Below, piece by piece: positions 16,449 to 27,764 of a stretch of 64,000 bases of DNA (the stretch's first letter is position 1; every line of letters begins with the position of its first letter). The stretch comes from Acinetobacter lwoffii (GTDB lineage: Bacteria; Pseudomonadota; Gammaproteobacteria; Pseudomonadales; Moraxellaceae), in assembly GCF_015602705.1 (NCBI RefSeq), contig NZ_CP059081.1:691702-755701 (forward strand), written 5' to 3'. The notes below the pieces were generated by a model that saw only the letters and a program-made list of their open reading frames with translations, searched no databases and was not told where the DNA came from. The position numbers and the translations under genes are program-made.

Positions 16449-19127
16449 ATGGCTACAATTCATGTCGATGGCAAATCGTATGAAGTCAACGGCTCGGAAA
16501 ACTTGCTACAAGCATGTTTGAGTCTTGGCATTGATATCCCATACTTTTGTTGGCATCCATCCTTAGGTTCTGTCGGCTCTTGCCGTCAATGTGCCGTGAC
16601 CCAGTACGCGAATCCAGAAGATACGCGTGGCCGTTTGGTCATGTCATGTATGACGCCTGCATCTGACAATACCTACATCTCGATTGAAGACAAAGAAGCC
16701 AAAGATTTCCGTGCTTCGATTGTTGAATTCTTGATGACCAACCACCCACACGACTGTCCAGTCTGTGAAGAAGGTGGTCACTGTCATTTACAAGATATGA
16801 CTGTAATGACGCAGCATGACCGTCGTCGCTACCGTTTCACCAAACGTACCCATTACAACCAGGAGCTTGGCTCATTCATTTCCCACGAAATGAACCGTTG
16901 TATCGCGTGTTACCGTTGTGTGCGTTATTACAAAGACTACGCAGGTGGTACGGACTTCGGCGTGTATGCCAACGCATCACGTGTGTACTTTGGTCGTCCT
17001 GAATCAGGCACTCTAGAGTCTGAATTCTCGGGTAACCTGACTGAAGTCTGTCCAACAGGTGTATTCACCGACAAAACTCATTCGGCTCGCTACAACCGTA
17101 AATGGGACATGCAGTATGCGCCAAGCGTATGCCAAGGTTGTTCTTCAGGTTGTAACATCTCTCCGGGTGAACGTTATGGCGAACTTCGCCGCGTAGAAAA
17201 CCGTTATAACGGTGAAGTCAACCAATACTTCCTATGCGACAAAGGCCGTTTCGGTACAGGTTATGTGAACCGTGCAGACCGTCCACGTCAACCACAATTC
17301 CGTCAAGGTGCAACTGTTGAAACTGTTTCAGTGGATGCAGCACTCGACACGGTCATTGCAAATATCCAGGGCAAAAAAGTATTGGGTATTGGTTCACCGC
17401 GTGCATCACTTGAATCAAACTTCGCACTTCGTGAGTTGGTGGGTCAAGAGAACTTCTCTACAGGTCTGTCTCAAAAAGAGCAAAACCTGGTTGAGTTGGC
17501 AGCTTCTATCATGCAAACCGAGGGTGTTTACAACCCGAACATGCGTGAAATTGAAAGCTACGATGCAGTGCTGATCTTAGGTGAAGACCTGACCCAAACT
17601 GCGCCTCGTATGGCTTTATCTGTTCGCCAGGCTGCGAAAAATAAAGGCAAAGAGATGGCGGCAGAGCGCCGTACGCAAGAATGGTTGGCTGAACCGGTAC
17701 AACGTATTGCCCAAGATGCCAAATCTCCGATTTACATCCTGGCTGCGACACAAACCCGTTTGTCTGATGTTGCCGAAGGTGAAGTGGTTGCTTCTCCAAA
17801 CGATATTGCGCGTTTAGGTTTTGCGGTTGCTGCAGCAGTTGCGGGTGAAACGATTCTTGGTTTAGATGACGATGCCAAAGCATTTGCACAAACCATTGCG
17901 GACACTTTAAAAGCTGCGAAGAAACCACTGGTCATCTCGGGTACAAGCTTGCAAGATCCTGCCATTATGGAAGCTGCTGCACAAGTTGCACAGAATCTGG
18001 GTAATGCAGGTCTGACCTTGACGGTTCCTGAAGTGAACTCGATGGGTATGGCAATCTTGGGTGGTCAAAGCCTGGAGCAAGCATTTGCACAAGATTACGA
18101 TACTGTGATTGTGGTTGAAAACGACCTTTACCGTCGTCTTCCTGCTGCACAGGTCGATGCCGCACTTGCAGGCAAAGAAGTGATCGTTCTGGATCACTCT
18201 GAAACTGCAACAGTGAAGAAAGCCGACATCGTACTTTCTGCCGCTTCGTTTGCTGAAGGTGATGGTACTGTCGTTTCTCAAGAAGGCCGTGCACAACGTT
18301 TCTACCAAGTGTATGACCCAAGCTACTACAATCCTGAATTGGCGATCAAGGAATCTTGGCGCTGGTTACACGCTCTGGAAACAGGCGTAAAAGGCAAAGC
18401 GATTTCTTGGACTTTACTGGATGATGTGATCGAGTCAGTGGCGAAAAACGTTCCTGCGCTTGAAGGCATTCTGGATGTTGCACCTGATGCGGGCTTCCGT
18501 GTTCATGGCTTGAAAGTGGCACGTGAACCACGTCGTTACTCAGGTCGTACTTCAATGCGTTCGCCATTGTCTGTACATGAGCCGAAACAGCCTACAGATA
18601 AAGACTCTGCATTAACGTTCTCGATGGAAGGTTATGTGGGTGATCGGACTCCATCTCCACTGGTTCCATTTGCATGGTCTGCAGGCTGGAACTCGCCACA
18701 AGCCTGGAACAAGTTCCAGGAAACTGTAGGTGGTTCACTCAAAGGTGGTGATTCAGGCGTCCGTTTATTCGACCGTTTGGCAAAACGTCCGGCACGTACA
18801 TTCGTTGCACCGGCACCTGTTCTGGTCAATGCTGAAAGCTTCCGTCTGGTACCAATGCACCATATCTTTGGTTCAGGTGAATTCACGGTAAAAACACCAG
18901 CGATGGAAACGCGTATTCCTGAAGCGGTATTTGCAGTGGGTGAGCAGGATGCAGCGCGCCTGAATGTTCAAGATGGTCAGACAATCACGGTGAAAGCAGG
19001 TGAGACATCAATCGTTCTTCCAGTTCAAGTGATTGAATATTTACCGACAGGTTATATTGGCTACCCAATCGGTCTGGCACCGACGGTATCTCTTGCAGAG
19101 CCTGTTTCAGTCGCGGTAGGAGTGTAA
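16449..19127 (+). CDS. nuoG: NADH-quinone oxidoreductase subunit G
   Basis: NuoG is the large iron-sulfur subunit of the peripheral arm (892 residues). Cluster ligands are visible in order: 2Fe-2S at C34, C45, C48 and C67; 4Fe-4S at H99/C103/C106/C112; a second 4Fe-4S at C151/C154/C157 and C201; and the extra cluster N7 at C228, C231, C235 and C263. N7 is present only in some bacteria, including E. coli. From about residue 225 on the protein is the molybdopterin-oxidoreductase-like domain without a molybdenum cofactor. It ends with a formate-dehydrogenase-like beta-barrel domain containing LNVQDGQTITV. Confidence 0.97.
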   Translation: MATIHVDGKSYEVNGSENLLQACLSLGIDIPYFCWHPSLGSVGSCRQCAVTQYANPEDTRGRLVMSCMTPASDNTYISIEDKEAKDFRASIVEFLMTNHPHDCPVCEEGGHCHLQDMTVMTQHDRRRYRFTKRTHYNQELGSFISHEMNRCIACYRCVRYYKDYAGGTDFGVYANASRVYFGRPESGTLESEFSGNLTEVCPTGVFTDKTHSARYNRKWDMQYAPSVCQGCSSGCNISPGERYGELRRVENRYNGEVNQYFLCDKGRFGTGYVNRADRPRQPQFRQGATVETVSVDAALDTVIANIQGKKVLGIGSPRASLESNFALRELVGQENFSTGLSQKEQNLVELAASIMQTEGVYNPNMREIESYDAVLILGEDLTQTAPRMALSVRQAAKNKGKEMAAERRTQEWLAEPVQRIAQDAKSPIYILAATQTRLSDVAEGEVVASPNDIARLGFAVAAAVAGETILGLDDDAKAFAQTIADTLKAAKKPLVISGTSLQDPAIMEAAAQVAQNLGNAGLTLTVPEVNSMGMAILGGQSLEQAFAQDYDTVIVVENDLYRRLPAAQVDAALAGKEVIVLDHSETATVKKADIVLSAASFAEGDGTVVSQEGRAQRFYQVYDPSYYNPELAIKESWRWLHALETGVKGKAISWTLLDDVIESVAKNVPALEGILDVAPDAGFRVHGLKVAREPRRYSGRTSMRSPLSVHEPKQPTDKDSALTFSMEGYVGDRTPSPLVPFAWSAGWNSPQAWNKFQETVGGSLKGGDSGVRLFDRLAKRPARTFVAPAPVLVNAESFRLVPMHHIFGSGEFTVKTPAMETRIPEAVFAVGEQDAARLNVQDGQTITVKAGETSIVLPVQVIEYLPTGYIGYPIGLAPTVSLAEPVSVAVGV

Positions 19128-19130
19128 TTC

Positions 19131-20147
19131 ATGGAACAAGAATTAATCCGTCAAACGCCGCTGTGGGCTGAAAACTGGCCAATTGCCTATTCAGTCATTC
19201 AAGCGATTGTGATCTTGCTGGTTGTAGTACTGATCGCTGCGTTGATGTCTTTTATTGAACGTCGTTTACTCGGCTTGTGGCAAGACCGTTACGGTCCGAA
19301 CCGTGTTGGTCCGGGTGGTATGTTCCAGATTGTTGCCGACATGCTGAAAATCATGTTCAAGGAAGACTGGACACCTAAGTTTGCTGACAAATTGACTTTC
19401 CGTATGGCGCCAGCAGTTGCGATGGCAACTGCGGTGCTGTCGTTCATGGTTATTCCTGTATCACCTTATTTAGGTGTAGCAGACATGAACATCGGCCTGT
19501 TGTTCTTTATGGCAATGGCGGGTATTGCAGTTTATGCAGTCCTGTTCGGTGGCTGGTCATCAAACAACAAATATGCCTTACTGGGCGGTTTACGTTCTGC
19601 AGCTCAAACCATTTCGTATGAAGTGTTCTTGGGTATCTCGTTGATGGGTGTGGTGGCAATTGCCGGTTCATTCAACATGCGTGAAATCGTTGAAGCGCAA
19701 AAAGATGTCTGGTTTGTGATTCCTCAGTTCCTAGGTTTCTTGATCTTCGTGGTTGCAGGTGTGGCGGTAACGCATCGTCACCCATTTGACCAACCAGAAG
19801 CAGAACAGGAACTGGCAGAAGGTTACCATGTCGAATACGGCGGTATGAAATGGGGGATGTTCTTCGTTGCGGAATACGTCAACGTGGTACTGATCTCTGC
19901 ATTGATCGTGACTTTATTCTTCGGTGGCTGGCTTGCGCCATTCAACCTTGATATTCCGTTCCTTCCAGCAGCATTCTGGTTCATTATCAAAACAGCATTC
20001 TTTGTAATGATGTTTGTACTGGCGCGTGGTTCTTTAATGCGTCCACGTTATGACCAGGTAATGAACTTTGGTTGGAAAATTTGCTTGCCATTGGCGTTGG
20101 TTAACCTTTTGGTAACTGGTGCTGTGATTCTGATGAATCAGGCCTAA
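19131..20147 (+). CDS. nuoH: NADH-quinone oxidoreductase subunit H
   Basis: NuoH is the membrane subunit that forms most of the quinone-access chamber and part of the first proton path. The 338-residue protein has about eight hydrophobic helices. It contains the family signatures [11 protein letters not shown] (cytoplasmic loop), the acidic stretch [19 protein letters not shown] and a later [14 protein letters not shown]. It begins 3 bases after the nuoG stop, within the operon. Confidence 0.97.
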   Translation: MEQELIRQTPLWAENWPIAYSVIQAIVILLVVVLIAALMSFIERRLLGLWQDRYGPNRVGPGGMFQIVADMLKIMFKEDWTPKFADKLTFRMAPAVAMATAVLSFMVIPVSPYLGVADMNIGLLFFMAMAGIAVYAVLFGGWSSNNKYALLGGLRSAAQTISYEVFLGISLMGVVAIAGSFNMREIVEAQKDVWFVIPQFLGFLIFVVAGVAVTHRHPFDQPEAEQELAEGYHVEYGGMKWGMFFVAEYVNVVLISALIVTLFFGGWLAPFNLDIPFLPAAFWFIIKTAFFVMMFVLARGSLMRPRYDQVMNFGWKICLPLALVNLLVTGAVILMNQA

Positions 20148-20165
20148 GACAGCAGGGAGAACAAA

Positions 20166-20708
20166 ATGTTTAAATTTCTAGCTGGATTCGGGTCAATCGT
20201 TCGTTCGTTGTGGATGGTGTTCAGCCACGCAACACGTAAACGTGACACCATTTTATATCCGGAAGTGCCGGCCGAAGAAATCGTGCCACCACGCTTCCGT
20301 GGTCGTATCGTATTGACGCGCGACCCTGATGGCGAAGAACGCTGTGTGGCATGTAACCTGTGTGCGGTTGCCTGTCCGGTAGGCTGTATTTCACTACAAA
20401 AAGCAGAACGTGAAGATGGTCGCTGGTATCCGGAATTTTTCCGTATCAACTTCTCGCGTTGTATTTTCTGCGGTATGTGTGAAGAAGCGTGTCCAACCAC
20501 TGCGATTCAGATGACCCCGGACTTCGAGCTTGGCGAATATGTTCGTCAGGACTTGGTCTATGAAAAAGAACACCTGCTGATTTCTGGTCCTGGTAAATAT
20601 CCTGACTATAACTTCTACCGTGTCACCGGTATGGCAGTTGCTGGTAAGGACAAAGGTCAAGCACAGCGTGAAAGTGCACCTGTTGATGTACGGAGTCTAT
20701 TACCATGA
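20166..20708 (+). CDS. nuoI: NADH-quinone oxidoreductase subunit I
   Basis: NuoI is the ferredoxin-like subunit that carries clusters N6a and N6b between NuoG and NuoB. Both 4Fe-4S motifs are intact: [15 protein letters not shown] and [15 protein letters not shown]. The 180-residue length is typical. GGGAG precedes the ATG. The last codons overlap the nuoJ start by four bases. Confidence 0.97.
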   Translation: MFKFLAGFGSIVRSLWMVFSHATRKRDTILYPEVPAEEIVPPRFRGRIVLTRDPDGEERCVACNLCAVACPVGCISLQKAEREDGRWYPEFFRINFSRCIFCGMCEEACPTTAIQMTPDFELGEYVRQDLVYEKEHLLISGPGKYPDYNFYRVTGMAVAGKDKGQAQRESAPVDVRSLLP

Positions 20709-21226
20709 TGTGGCCATTTTATTTAATGGCCCTCGTGGCCATTGTCTCTACGGTTCGCGTGGTCACTAACGCGAATCCGGTACATGCTTTATTAAGTCTG
20801 ATCGTGTCATTGCTTGCAGTCGCAGGCATGTTCCTGATCGTGGGTGCACCATTCGCTGGTGCGCTGGAAGTGATTGTTTATGCGGGCGCGATCATGGTGT
20901 TGTTCGTGTTCGTAGTGATGATGCTGAACCTGGGTGAGCAGACCGTTGAACAAGAACGCAAATGGTTGACCTCATCGGCTTGGGCTTATCCGGCGTTGAT
21001 GAGCTTCCTGATCGGCTTGGTACTGGTATGGGTATTAAACTCTGATTACACACAAGCTTCACTGGTAATGGGTACAGAAATGGTGGGCCCGAAAGCAGTG
21101 GGTCAAGCACTCTTTACGCAATACTTGTTGTTGGTTGAAGTTGCCGCGATGTTATTGCTTGCTGCCCTGGTAGCTGCATTCCATTTAGGTAAACGTGAAC
21201 CAGATGCAGAAGAGGAAAAAGAATAA
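20705..21226 (+). CDS. nuoJ: NADH-quinone oxidoreductase subunit J
   Basis: NuoJ is a membrane subunit with five transmembrane segments. The broken helix near [20 protein letters not shown], at about residues 58-78, is the characteristic part that links quinone chemistry to the antiporter-like subunits. The length is 173 residues, with a charged C-terminal tail. It is coupled to nuoI by a four-base overlap, and its stop overlaps the nuoK start by one base. Confidence 0.96.
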   Translation: MMWPFYLMALVAIVSTVRVVTNANPVHALLSLIVSLLAVAGMFLIVGAPFAGALEVIVYAGAIMVLFVFVVMMLNLGEQTVEQERKWLTSSAWAYPALMSFLIGLVLVWVLNSDYTQASLVMGTEMVGPKAVGQALFTQYLLLVEVAAMLLLAALVAAFHLGKREPDAEEEKE

Positions 21227-21534
21227 TGGGCAACATCCCTTTAGAGCATGGTTTGATCGTTGCATCTATTCTCTTTGCACTGGGTTTTTACGGTGTAATG
21301 GTGCGACGCAACCTACTATTTATTTTAATGAGCCTTGAAATCATGATGAACGCTGCTGCTTTAGCGTTCGTCCTGGCGGGCAGTGCATGGGCACAGCCAG
21401 ATGGTCAGATCATGTTTATCCTGATCCTGACGCTTGCTGCGGCAGAGGCTTGTATTGGTCTTGCGATCGTCCTTCAGTTCTATCATCGCTTCCATCACCT
21501 GGATGTGGATGCTGCTAGTGAGATGCGCGGATGA
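21226..21534 (+). CDS. nuoK: NADH-quinone oxidoreductase subunit K
   Basis: NuoK is a three-helix membrane subunit (102 residues) related to MrpC, with conserved glutamates inside the membrane: one in [10 protein letters not shown] and one in [12 protein letters not shown]. Both are visible. These residues belong to the proton path. Its start and stop overlap the neighbouring genes, as expected for tight translational coupling. Confidence 0.96.
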   Translation: MGNIPLEHGLIVASILFALGFYGVMVRRNLLFILMSLEIMMNAAALAFVLAGSAWAQPDGQIMFILILTLAAAEACIGLAIVLQFYHRFHHLDVDAASEMRG

Positions 21535-23426
21535 GTTATTTATATCTAACAATTTTATTTCCGCTCATTGGTTTTGTCCTGTTAGCGGCGGGGCGTAACA
21601 AGCTTCCGGAATCTGTTGCAGCAATGATTGGTGTCGGTGCAGTCGGTTTATCTGCACTGTTCGCACTGATTGCGGGTATGGACTTTGTGAATAATGGTTC
21701 AACTGCAGTTGTGCAACATCTCTGGACCTGGTTCAGTGTTGGCGGTTTTGCTCCGGGCATCAGCTTGCAGCTGGATGGCTTGTCTTTATTGATGCTGGGC
21801 ATGGTGACAGGCGTGGGTTTCTTAATTCACATCTTTGCATCATGGTACATGCGCGGTGAAGAAGACTTCGCACGTTTCTTCTCTTACTTCAACCTGTTCG
21901 TTGCAAGCATGTTATTGCTGGTATTGGGTGACAACCTGGCGTTGTTATTCCTGGGTTGGGAAGGCGTAGGTCTGTGTTCATACCTGCTGATCGGTTATTA
22001 CTACCAGAACCCTGCAAACGGTCTGGCGGCAATCAAGGCATTTACCGTGACCCGTATCGGTGACGTATTCTTGCTGATTGCCATGTTCCTGATCTTCCAG
22101 CAATTCGGTACCTTGAACATTCAGTACATCGTTGAAAATGCAGCGACTGTAATGACCCAAAGTTCATCTTTGACTATCTGGACAGCATTGTTATTGTTCT
22201 TGGGTGCGGCGGGTAAATCTGCACAGATCCCGTTACAAACATGGTTAGCCGATGCGATGGCAGGTCCAACACCTGTTTCTGCATTGATCCATGCTGCAAC
22301 GATGGTAACAGCGGGTGTTTACCTGTGCTGCCGTCTATTCGCAGTCTTTGAACTTGCACCAGAAGTGATGGTATTTATTTCGATCACAGGTGCGGTGACC
22401 TTGCTTGTGGCTGGTTTTGCTGCACTGGTTCAAACCGACATCAAACGTATTCTGGCATACTCAACCATGAGTCAGCTCGGTTATATGTTTATGGCGGTAG
22501 GTGCTGAAGCATACCAGGCAGGTCTGTTCCATATGCTGACTCACGCATTCTTCAAGGCACTCTTGTTCTTGTCGTCTGGTGCAGTGATTCTGGCTTACCA
22601 TCACGAACAAAACATCTTCAAGATGGGCGGTCTGTTCTACAAGAACAAATTCCTGTTTGCATGTTTCGCGATTGGTGGCGGTGCATTGGCAGCGATTCCA
22701 TTCCTGACGATTGGTTTCTTCTCAAAAGATGCGATTCTTGCTGCAGTCTGGACGCAAAGTCATATTGCTGGTTTACCAGTGTATAACACGCTGTACTGGG
22801 TCGGTGTTGCAGGTGCATTCTTAACGTCTATTTATACATTCCGTTTAATCTGGGTTGTATTCTTCGGCAAAGAAAACACGCCTTATCACGAAATTAAAGG
22901 TGCAACTTACTGGGCGCCACTGGCGATTCTTGCTGTACTTTCAACAGGTCTTGCGATCGTACTAAAAGCACCAGTGATGAGCATTCTGGATGCTGCACAA
23001 ATTCCAGCCTTCATTATTCCTGAAGCGCTTGAAGCGGGTGCACATGGTGCTGAATACATCGCAATTGCTGTTGCTTTAACAGGTCTTGCAGTGGGTGTCG
23101 TGCTGTTCGCTTTTGCTTACAATGCAGTCAAACGTTTTGCAGCCACTTCTATAGGTGCTGGCCTGGTCAATATCTGCCGTAATGCATTAGGTTTCGATAC
23201 GCTGTATGACCTCATTTTCGTGAAGCCATATTTAATGTTCGCGAAGATCTTTGGTCGTGATCCAATTGATGGCCTATGGCTGGTACTTCCTGCACTTGTT
23301 AAAGGTGGTCACAGCTTTACAAGTTCACGTCAAACCGGTTCACTGCGTGAATATGCATCTAGTATGGGGCTCGGTGTCGTTGTCCTACTGATGATCTTGA
23401 TCGTGATTCAGGTCGTGGGGAAATAA
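21531..23426 (+). CDS. nuoL: NADH-quinone oxidoreductase subunit L
   Basis: NuoL is the distal antiporter-like proton-pumping subunit, with a long lateral helix at its C-terminal end. The 631-residue protein has about 16 membrane segments. Conserved elements include [14 protein letters not shown] (key Glu), [20 protein letters not shown] (key Lys in the first half of the channel) and [15 protein letters not shown] (Lys and His in the second). The C-terminus (from about 555) contains the amphipathic lateral helix and a final anchor helix. The start overlaps nuoK by four bases. Confidence 0.97.
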   Translation: MSYLYLTILFPLIGFVLLAAGRNKLPESVAAMIGVGAVGLSALFALIAGMDFVNNGSTAVVQHLWTWFSVGGFAPGISLQLDGLSLLMLGMVTGVGFLIHIFASWYMRGEEDFARFFSYFNLFVASMLLLVLGDNLALLFLGWEGVGLCSYLLIGYYYQNPANGLAAIKAFTVTRIGDVFLLIAMFLIFQQFGTLNIQYIVENAATVMTQSSSLTIWTALLLFLGAAGKSAQIPLQTWLADAMAGPTPVSALIHAATMVTAGVYLCCRLFAVFELAPEVMVFISITGAVTLLVAGFAALVQTDIKRILAYSTMSQLGYMFMAVGAEAYQAGLFHMLTHAFFKALLFLSSGAVILAYHHEQNIFKMGGLFYKNKFLFACFAIGGGALAAIPFLTIGFFSKDAILAAVWTQSHIAGLPVYNTLYWVGVAGAFLTSIYTFRLIWVVFFGKENTPYHEIKGATYWAPLAILAVLSTGLAIVLKAPVMSILDAAQIPAFIIPEALEAGAHGAEYIAIAVALTGLAVGVVLFAFAYNAVKRFAATSIGAGLVNICRNALGFDTLYDLIFVKPYLMFAKIFGRDPIDGLWLVLPALVKGGHSFTSSRQTGSLREYASSMGLGVVVLLMILIVIQVVGK

Positions 23427-23427
23427 A

Positions 23428-25041
23428 ATGGAAGCTCCAAACAATATTATTTTGCCGGCTCTGATCCTCATTCCGTTCATTGCAGGTTTCATATGCTGGT
23501 TGGTCGATAAACTCGACCAACACTTGCCGCGTTATATCGCGCTGATCGGTATGCTGGTGACGTTGGTCTTGACCATCGTCCTTTGGCAGACTGGTACCTA
23601 TAACTATGAATTAGGCGGTGCTACACCTTCGTGGGCTGCCGAATTCAAATTGCCTTGGATTCAAACCCTGGGCATTAACATTCACTTGGCAGTGGATGGT
23701 TTATCACTTCTTATGGTTGGCTTGACTGCACTCCTGGGTGTGCTGGCAGTAGGCTGTTCATGGGGCGAGATTCAAAAGAACGTTGGTTTCTTCCACTTGA
23801 ACCTTTTATGGTCGTTGGGTGGTGTCATCGGTGTCTTCCTTGCGATTGACCTGTTCCTGTTCTTCTTCTTCTGGGAGATGATGCTAGTACCGATCTACTT
23901 CCTGATTGCCCTTTGGGGTCATAAAGGGGCAGAAGGCAAGTCACGTGTTTATGCAGCTAACAAGTTCTTCATTTACACGCAGGTTGCCGGTTTGGTGATG
24001 CTGATTGGTATCCTGGGTCTGGTGACTGTAGGCTATACCATGACTGGCGAAATCCGTTTCGACTACAACTATTTATTAGGTGTGGCGAATACGCTTGATG
24101 CTCAGGCTCCAGCGGTGGCTTATGCATTCATGATCTGTTTATTCATCGGTTTTGCGGTAAAACTTCCAGTTTTCCCATTACACGGCTGGTTACCAGATGC
24201 GCATGCGCAAGCACCAACAGCGGGTTCTGTCGATCTTGCAGGTATCTTGATTAAGACTGCGGCGTACGGTTTATTACGTTTCGTGATTCCGTTCTTCCCG
24301 GCAGCATCTGCACAGTTTGCAGACTTCGCAATCATTCTTGGTTTAATCGGTATTTTCTACGGTGCTTGGTGTGCTTTCCGGCAAACCGACATGAAACGCC
24401 TGTTGGCTTATACCTCTATTTCACACATGGGCTTCGTTTTACTTGCGATCTACGCAGGTAACATCCTGACCTTCCAGGGTCTGATGATCATGATGTTGGC
24501 ACATGGTATTTCATCTGCTGCACTGTTCATTATGTGTGGTCAGGTATATGAGCGTGTACATACGCGTGATATGCGTTTGATGGGTGGTATGCGTGGTCAA
24601 TTCCCGTATCTTGCATTCTTCCTGATGTTCTTCGTTGCGGCGTTGGTGGGTATTCCAGGTCTAGGTAACTTCATTGGTGAGTTCCTGATCCTGATGGGTG
24701 CTTATGCGAAATTCCCGGCGTTTACCATTCTTGCGGCAATCAGCTTGGTATTTGCGGGTCTGTACGGTCTGATCCTGATTCACAAAGCCTTGTTTGGTGT
24801 ACCAAATGAAGCGCAACAGCAGCATTATACAAATCCGTTAAAAGATCTAAATGCACGTGAAATCGCATTATTGTTGATCTGTGCGTTTGGTCTACTTTGG
24901 CTTGGTCTATATCCACAAAGCTTCCTTGACGTTTCTAACTCAAGCATGGCGTGGTTAGCGAATAGCTACATTCCAGTTCAAGAAGTGGTTGAAGTTGCTG
25001 ATCAAGTAACGACTCAACTTGAAAATGTGGAGATCCAATAA
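23428..25041 (+). CDS. nuoM: NADH-quinone oxidoreductase subunit M
   Basis: NuoM is the middle antiporter-like proton pump. The 537-residue protein has about 14 membrane segments, with FFFWEMMLVPIYFLIALWG (key Glu), VKLPVFPLHGWLPDAHAQAPT (channel Lys) and KRLLAYTSISHMGFVLL. The start is 1 base after the nuoL stop. The last 30 residues form a soluble acidic tail. Confidence 0.97.
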   Translation: MEAPNNIILPALILIPFIAGFICWLVDKLDQHLPRYIALIGMLVTLVLTIVLWQTGTYNYELGGATPSWAAEFKLPWIQTLGINIHLAVDGLSLLMVGLTALLGVLAVGCSWGEIQKNVGFFHLNLLWSLGGVIGVFLAIDLFLFFFFWEMMLVPIYFLIALWGHKGAEGKSRVYAANKFFIYTQVAGLVMLIGILGLVTVGYTMTGEIRFDYNYLLGVANTLDAQAPAVAYAFMICLFIGFAVKLPVFPLHGWLPDAHAQAPTAGSVDLAGILIKTAAYGLLRFVIPFFPAASAQFADFAIILGLIGIFYGAWCAFRQTDMKRLLAYTSISHMGFVLLAIYAGNILTFQGLMIMMLAHGISSAALFIMCGQVYERVHTRDMRLMGGMRGQFPYLAFFLMFFVAALVGIPGLGNFIGEFLILMGAYAKFPAFTILAAISLVFAGLYGLILIHKALFGVPNEAQQQHYTNPLKDLNAREIALLLICAFGLLWLGLYPQSFLDVSNSSMAWLANSYIPVQEVVEVADQVTTQLENVEIQ

Positions 25042-25044
25042 GCC

Positions 25045-26589
25045 ATGAACTTCACAATGTCTTTTTCTGAGCTTATGCCTCTAGCACCTGTGATGATCGT
25101 GTCGTTAACTGCGATCGTCGTGATGTTGCTGACCGCAATCAAGCGTAACCATAACTTGGTGGCTACCACCACGGTGATTGGTTTAAACCTTGCTGCGTTC
25201 TATATCATTTTCGTTTTGTTGGCAGGCGTGTTTGCACCTGCCAACGTGATGAATCTGTTCATCGTAGATCCATTTACGATGCTGTACCAGTTTGTGATCC
25301 TGATTGCTGCACTTGCATGTGCAACGCTATCTCACGCGTATATCGAAACCTATAAAGATAACCGTGAAGAGTTATATATCCTGATGCTGACATCCGTTGC
25401 GGGTGCCATGCTAATGGTGGCTAGCTCACACTATGCATCATTCTTTATCAGCCTTGAGTTGATGTCGATTCCTGTATATGGCTTGTTGGCATATACACAT
25501 CAACGTTCTCAATCGCTTGAAGCGGGTGTGAAATATCTAGTGCTTTCAGCAACTGCGTCTGCAATGCTGTTAATGGGTATGGCATATATTTATGCATATA
25601 CAGGTACTTTAAGTTTCGTTGCTGAACCAGGCAAACTGTTTACCGTATTCAGTCAACCGGCTGTCGTGATTGGTCTGGCTTTAATTGTATTTGCAGTAGC
25701 ATTTAAATTATCGCTTGCACCATTCCACAAATGGACACCAGATGTATACGCTGGTGCCCCAGCCCCAGTCGCGACTTTCCTTGCGACTGTTGCGAAAGTA
25801 GCCATGATTGGTCTGTTTGTTCGTTATGCTTTGTCTTCAGGTTTAATCCTGGCAGACAGCTTCGTAACGATCATTTCAATCATTGCAGTTCTGTCTATCC
25901 TTGCAGGTAACCTGCTGGCGGTTCGCCAGGTGAACTTGAAACGTATCCTGGCATACTCTTCAATTGCACACTTTGGTTATTTGCTGGTTGCTATCGTCAG
26001 TTCACGTAATACTGACTTCTTACAGGTTCAAGGTTTCGCGACTTTTGAAAGTGTAAACGTCTACGTGATTACCTATGTATTAACCACGATCGGTGCGTTC
26101 GGTGTCGTTACGCTGATGTCTAGTCCGTATAATAATACCGACGAAGCGGGTAGCTTGGCTGAATACCGTGGTCTGTTCTGGCGCCGTCCAGTCTTGACTG
26201 CTGTATTGACGGTGATGATGCTGTCTCTTGCAGGTATTCCTTTAACTGCCGGCTTTATCGGTAAGTTCCTGGTGATTAAAACTGCGGTTGCAGGCGAAGC
26301 CTGGTTCCTGACTGCGATGGTTATCTTGGGTTCTGGTATCGGTCTATACTACTACCTACGTGTGATGGTTGTGCTTTACATGACACCACCTGAAACACCA
26401 CGTTTAGATGCGGTGAATCATTGGGGTCAAAAAGTGGGCGGTATCATGGTACTTCTTGCTGCGCTTGCGGTACTTGTGATCGGTGTCTACCCAGATCCAG
26501 TAATTGCAGTATCTAAATATGCATTCTTTGCCATGTCACCTGAATTGCAACAGTTCATTTTCACTTTGGTTCAAAGTGGTTTTAACTAA
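25045..26589 (+). CDS. nuoN: NADH-quinone oxidoreductase subunit N
   Basis: NuoN is the third antiporter-like subunit and the last gene of the operon (514 residues). Conserved parts include SLELMSIPVYGLLAY (Glu), FKLSLAPFHKWTPDVYAGAP (Lys), LKRILAYSSIAHFGYLL and GIPLTAGFIGKF. GGAG stands about 11-14 bases before the ATG at the end of nuoM. The operon ends in a strong terminator 25 bases later. Confidence 0.97.
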   Translation: MNFTMSFSELMPLAPVMIVSLTAIVVMLLTAIKRNHNLVATTTVIGLNLAAFYIIFVLLAGVFAPANVMNLFIVDPFTMLYQFVILIAALACATLSHAYIETYKDNREELYILMLTSVAGAMLMVASSHYASFFISLELMSIPVYGLLAYTHQRSQSLEAGVKYLVLSATASAMLLMGMAYIYAYTGTLSFVAEPGKLFTVFSQPAVVIGLALIVFAVAFKLSLAPFHKWTPDVYAGAPAPVATFLATVAKVAMIGLFVRYALSSGLILADSFVTIISIIAVLSILAGNLLAVRQVNLKRILAYSSIAHFGYLLVAIVSSRNTDFLQVQGFATFESVNVYVITYVLTTIGAFGVVTLMSSPYNNTDEAGSLAEYRGLFWRRPVLTAVLTVMMLSLAGIPLTAGFIGKFLVIKTAVAGEAWFLTAMVILGSGIGLYYYLRVMVVLYMTPPETPRLDAVNHWGQKVGGIMVLLAALAVLVIGVYPDPVIAVSKYAFFAMSPELQQFIFTLVQSGFN

Positions 26590-26614
26590 TATCTGCAAAG
26601 ATTGACGTTATTAC

Positions 26615-26645
26615 AAAAAAGCCTCCATGATTGGGGGCTTTTTTA
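26615..26645 (+). terminator. Terminator of the nuo operon
   Basis: AAAAAAGCCTCC pairs with GGGGGCTTTTTT (one G-T wobble in the stem) around a six-base loop, followed by T residues. Confidence 0.88.
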
Positions 26646-26712
26646 TTTATACAAATCAATAAAAGCCTTTATAATAGCGGAAATTTATCTTTAACCTTTT
26701 AGGTGTTCTCCC

Positions 26713-27348
26713 GTGGCAATCCATGAAATCCGTCATCCACTCATTCGACATAAGCTTGGTTTACTCCGTCGTGCAGATATTAGTACCAAAAATTTCCGTG
26801 AGTTAGCTCAAGAAGTGACCATGCTTCTGACTTATGAAGCAACTAAAGACCTGCCAATGGTTGAACATGATATTGATGGCTGGAATGGTGCTGTTACAGT
26901 TGACCGTATTGCGGGTAAAAAAATCACGGTTGTGCCAATTCTACGTGCCGGTATTGGTATGCTCGACGGTTTCTTGAACCTGATTCCAAGTGCAAAAGTA
27001 TCAGTACTTGGTTTAGAGCGTGATGAAGAAACTCTGGAAGCACGTACCTATTATAAAAAACTGGTTCCAGACGTACAAAACCGTATCGCGATGATCATTG
27101 ATCCAATGTTGGCGACTGGTTCTTCTTTAGTGGCTGCCATTGATGTACTGAAAGCCAGCGGCTGTAAAGATATTCGTGTGATGGTTCTGGTTGCTGCACC
27201 AGAAGGCATTAAGCGTGTAGAAGCTACGCATCCGGATGTGGTGATTTTTACTGCTTCTATCGATAATGGCTTAAATGAAAATGGTTATATCGTTCCAGGT
27301 CTTGGCGATGCTGGCGATAAAATCTTTGGTTCAGTTCAAAAAGACTAA
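26713..27348 (+). CDS. upp: Uracil phosphoribosyltransferase
   Basis: Upp converts uracil and PRPP to UMP in pyrimidine salvage. The 211-residue protein starts with GTG at 26713 ([20 protein letters not shown]), the conserved family N-terminus. The PRPP-binding loop is [12 protein letters not shown] at about residues 130-141, and the uracil-binding C-terminal segment [14 protein letters not shown] is intact. It is separated from nuoN by a terminator and has its own terminator, so it is probably monocistronic. Confidence 0.97.
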   Translation: MAIHEIRHPLIRHKLGLLRRADISTKNFRELAQEVTMLLTYEATKDLPMVEHDIDGWNGAVTVDRIAGKKITVVPILRAGIGMLDGFLNLIPSAKVSVLGLERDEETLEARTYYKKLVPDVQNRIAMIIDPMLATGSSLVAAIDVLKASGCKDIRVMVLVAAPEGIKRVEATHPDVVIFTASIDNGLNENGYIVPGLGDAGDKIFGSVQKD

Positions 27349-27363
27349 TTTTTGAATATGATG

Positions 27364-27393
27364 AAAAAAGGGGCTACTACAGCCTCTTTTTTA
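27364..27393 (+). terminator. Terminator of upp
   Basis: A-rich left arm, GGGGCT-actac-AGCCTC stem with one G-T wobble, then a run of six T residues, 16 bases after the upp stop. Confidence 0.85.
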
Positions 27394-27432
27394 TATAATG
27401 TAGACAGGGCATTTTCAGGATAGGACAATAGC

Positions 27433-27726
27433 ATGAAAGATGAATTGTATCAGGGCAAAATCAAACAGTATGACCCTGCCAAAGGTTTCGGTTTTATTGG
27501 CTGCGCTGAGGGAGATGTATTCTTCCATATTTCAGACTTCCCTGCAGCAGAAGGCGAGCCAAAACGCAATGAACGCGTGAAATTTAATGTTGTTGAAAAT
27601 GGCGATAAGTACAAAGCGATTAAGATTGAACGTGTCGAAGACAACTCAAAGAAAGCTAAAAAAACCAAAGTGGCGACACACAATAAATCAATTACATCGG
27701 TATTGTTAAACAACTTCCGCGGTTAA
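27433..27726 (+). CDS. Cold-shock-domain protein (97 aa)
   Basis: An N-terminal cold-shock domain (about 5-67) has both nucleic-acid-binding motifs, RNP1-like KGFGFI at residues 17-22 and RNP2-like VFFHIS at 29-34, followed by a short basic tail (NSKKAKKTKV) ending SVLLNNFRG. This predicts binding to single-stranded RNA or DNA. AGGA precedes the ATG by about 10 bases. It is the first of three consecutive CSD genes, each with its own spacing, which look like tandem duplicates that diverged. The product is longer than CspA (about 70 residues) because of the tail. Confidence 0.9.
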   Translation: MKDELYQGKIKQYDPAKGFGFIGCAEGDVFFHISDFPAAEGEPKRNERVKFNVVENGDKYKAIKIERVEDNSKKAKKTKVATHNKSITSVLLNNFRG

Positions 27727-27764
27727 TAGATAATCTTCATACTTAAATCGTGTTTAGTCACATT